Shown here: piece after piece, positions 62,610 through 64,000 of the stretch
Position numbering within the stretch: position 1 is the first letter of the stretch
How the letters are laid out: the number at the start of each line of letters is the position of its first letter
Assembly (NCBI GenBank): GCA_904846145.1
Contig: CAJGZL010000001.1
Span: forward strand, 2,604,001-2,668,000
Direction of reading: 5' to 3'
DNA from: Psychrobacter immobilis
GTDB taxonomy: Bacteria; Pseudomonadota; Gammaproteobacteria; Pseudomonadales; Moraxellaceae
Length of the DNA stretch: 64,000 nt
The notes under the pieces: model-generated
Seen by the model: the letters and a program-made list of their open reading frames with translations, nothing else
Told to the model about the DNA's origin: nothing
The model's database searches: none
Position numbers and translations under genes: made by a program

Positions 62610-62864
62610 ATGAAAAACAAATTGGTATCACTTACTGTAGCAGCAGCATTAGCCCTTACTGGTGTATCAGCTTATGCCGCTCCCGCGGCAAAGCCAGCTA
62701 CGCCATTAAAGGTCGGTACTACGGATAATGAGGGCCTGACAAGATATAAAGGAAAGACTGTAGTCTCAGGAATTCTCGAATATAATATGGTTAACGAAGC
62801 AAGATTTCCGGCTGAATTTACTGTTGATAACAAATCAAACCCCGATATCATTCAGGTCACCTAA
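62610..62864 (+). CDS. Small exported protein of unknown function
   Basis: An 84-residue protein with a signal peptide (MKNKLVSLTVAAALALTGVS, cleavage likely after AYA), then a short mature domain of about 60 residues (PLKVGTTDNEGLTRYKGKTV, then SGILEYNMVNEARFPAEF). AAAGGA precedes the ATG. Family not recognised; the abrupt end may mean it is a shortened version of a longer protein, which I cannot test. Confidence 0.6.
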   Translation: MKNKLVSLTVAAALALTGVSAYAAPAAKPATPLKVGTTDNEGLTRYKGKTVVSGILEYNMVNEARFPAEFTVDNKSNPDIIQVT

Positions 62865-62882
62865 GAATTTTGTAAAACTGAC

Positions 62883-62927
62883 AAAACCCCACTGAGCATT
62901 TACTGTTAAGCCTAAGCAGGTTTTTTG
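62883..62927 (+). terminator. Possible terminator after the small exported protein
   Basis: AAAACC and GGTTTTTT form a weak stem base around a partly paired loop with a T-run. The remaining gap to 63206 shows nothing else I can support. Confidence 0.4.
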
Positions 62928-63206
62928 TACCAAATCGTGCTAGGTACATATCACTCTATCCTATAAATACTGATAATCCGATACCCTAAAAAAGAACAAG
63001 ATCGTCACCTGATGAGTAAGAGAGAATTAAACATAACCTTTATGAGTTGTCAGCAATATCGCTTACCTCTTTGAGCTTGGATTGGTGAACCTTTAGAAGA
63101 TTTCAGTCACTCGTGATTACTATCAATTCAAAATATCGCATGACCTAGAAAGTAAATTGGTAGGTAATCTACTATACTTGTCTTAACGATAATAATTAAT
63201 GAGCGA

Positions 63207-64000
63207 ATGAATATGACAGCTATTTTAAGTGATGAGGATGAACCTCTTGTTGAAACAATAGCTCACGCCTGCGCCATTACCTTTCAAGGTAATGCTAGCA
63301 ATAACATCCAACAAGACGCATTTTTCTTCTTAGATCACTGGTATCAAGAGAACTTAGGAATAATGCCTGTAACATCAGTGCAAGCGCCATTTTGTTTTGT
63401 GGTATCAGACGGCGTTGCCAGCTCTAACCAGTCACAGCACTGCTCGAAGGCAGTTGTTAAAGCAATTAGATCGCTATGGAATGACGAACAAGTAAACATC
63501 CAAAACATGACCTCAGATCGTATCTATACGCAACTGAGCCAAACCAAGCACACAAAAAAACGCTATGGCGCTGCAGCAACCCTCGCGATGATCATCGGCA
63601 CACTAAACGATGATAAATCAATCAATATAGACATCACTCATGTCGGTGACAGCCGTGTGTACTTGCTAAGAAAAAACACAAAAGGATGGCAGTGCTTAAC
63701 TCGTGACCATAACTTATTAAATGAGCTGGTAGATGAGAAGGCGCACGATGAAGATCGTCAAGCAAGTTTTGATGAGTATAACCGCACAGGTATGGCAGGC
63801 AGCTTATATAGTATCACTGAGTGCTTTGCATTGGCAGTGAATAGCGATGACCCAAGCAACGAGCCACCTAATAGTACAAAACAGACAATCACAGTGCAAG
63901 CAGGTGATAGTCTTGTTGTTTGTACTGACGGTATTCATGATTTAGTGCCAAGTAATGAATGGGCGCGTATCGATAATCAAACGGATTTACAAGAGTGGCT
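63207..64000 (+). CDS. PP2C-type protein phosphatase (partial, runs off the right edge)
   Basis: About 264 N-terminal residues are visible. PP2C metal and catalytic regions are seen: FQGNASNNIQQDAFF, then FCFVVSDGVASSNQSQHCSK, YGAAATLAMIIG, ITHVGDSRVYLL and VVCTDGIHDLVPSNEW. It would dephosphorylate Ser/Thr proteins in the cytoplasm, perhaps opposing a kinase located beyond the edge. Two in-frame ATGs (63207, 63213) are possible starts. Confidence 0.85.
   Translation, partial: MNMTAILSDEDEPLVETIAHACAITFQGNASNNIQQDAFFFLDHWYQENLGIMPVTSVQAPFCFVVSDGVASSNQSQHCSKAVVKAIRSLWNDEQVNIQNMTSDRIYTQLSQTKHTKKRYGAAATLAMIIGTLNDDKSINIDITHVGDSRVYLLRKNTKGWQCLTRDHNLLNELVDEKAHDEDRQASFDEYNRTGMAGSLYSITECFALAVNSDDPSNEPPNSTKQTITVQAGDSLVVCTDGIHDLVPSNEWARIDNQTDLQEW

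Noticed and set aside
1..64000. CRISPR array
   Set aside because: No regularly spaced short repeats and no cas genes were seen.

Overview
The window looks like chromosomal DNA of a Moraxellaceae gammaproteobacterium, most likely Psychrobacter (inferred from protein style, moderate GC and the gene set; no rRNA or tRNA gene is present to confirm it). It combines an anaerobic nitrate-respiration locus with a plastic, insertion-sequence-rich region.

1-7 kb: on the minus strand, a partial Tat-exported flavin amine oxidase with a triheme cytochrome c, a YceI protein, then a five-gene module: PepSY-like acidic protein, small one-TM protein, ApbE flavin transferase, ferric-reductase-like membrane protein and VIT1-type Fe/Mn transporter. 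7-31 kb: a nitrate/NO block with hemerythrin, a DUF1971 (YeaR-like) protein, NnrS, an NsrR-like Rrf2 regulator with a large insertion, two NarK transporters, NarXL, NarGHJI, flavohemoglobin Hmp, a parvulin isomerase and molybdopterin genes moeA, moaA, moaB and an odd moaD lacking its GlyGly tail. NarL-like 7-2-7 heptamer sites lie in the narX/narK and narG upstream regions.

31-41.6 kb: a CopD-family gene cut by an IS256-family element with a clear 8-bp duplication, a bestrophin, tyrosine catabolism genes (maiA, IclR regulator, VOC protein, fahA), and an IS3-family element sitting exactly between the 3' remnants of an aromatic aminotransferase and an HglS (DUF1338) gene; a D-2-hydroxyglutarate dehydrogenase-like gene follows. 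41.6-47.9 kb is accessory DNA: two tandem 50-residue proteins, unknown membrane proteins, one of them split by an IS5-family element, a damaged IS3 element and gene fragments.

47.9-59.2 kb: cytochrome b561, a QseBC/PmrAB-like two-component system, the second copy of the five-gene ApbE/ferric-reductase/VIT1 module (opposite orientation to the first), then a divergent four-gene operon of thermostable-hemolysin-like acyltransferase, acyl-AMP ligase, TauD-type oxygenase and SDR. Direct repeats with 11-bp periodicity, resembling PmrA/QseB boxes, lie before both module copies, the cytochrome/two-component operon and the four-gene operon. They suggest one envelope or metal-stress regulon joining a duplicated flavin/heme electron-transfer module with a probable small-molecule pathway. 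This is my best candidate for an undescribed system.

59.2-64 kb: a decayed M48/YgjP-like peptidase, another IS3-family element, a 5'-truncated acidic protein, a lipoprotein, a small exported protein and the start of a PP2C phosphatase.
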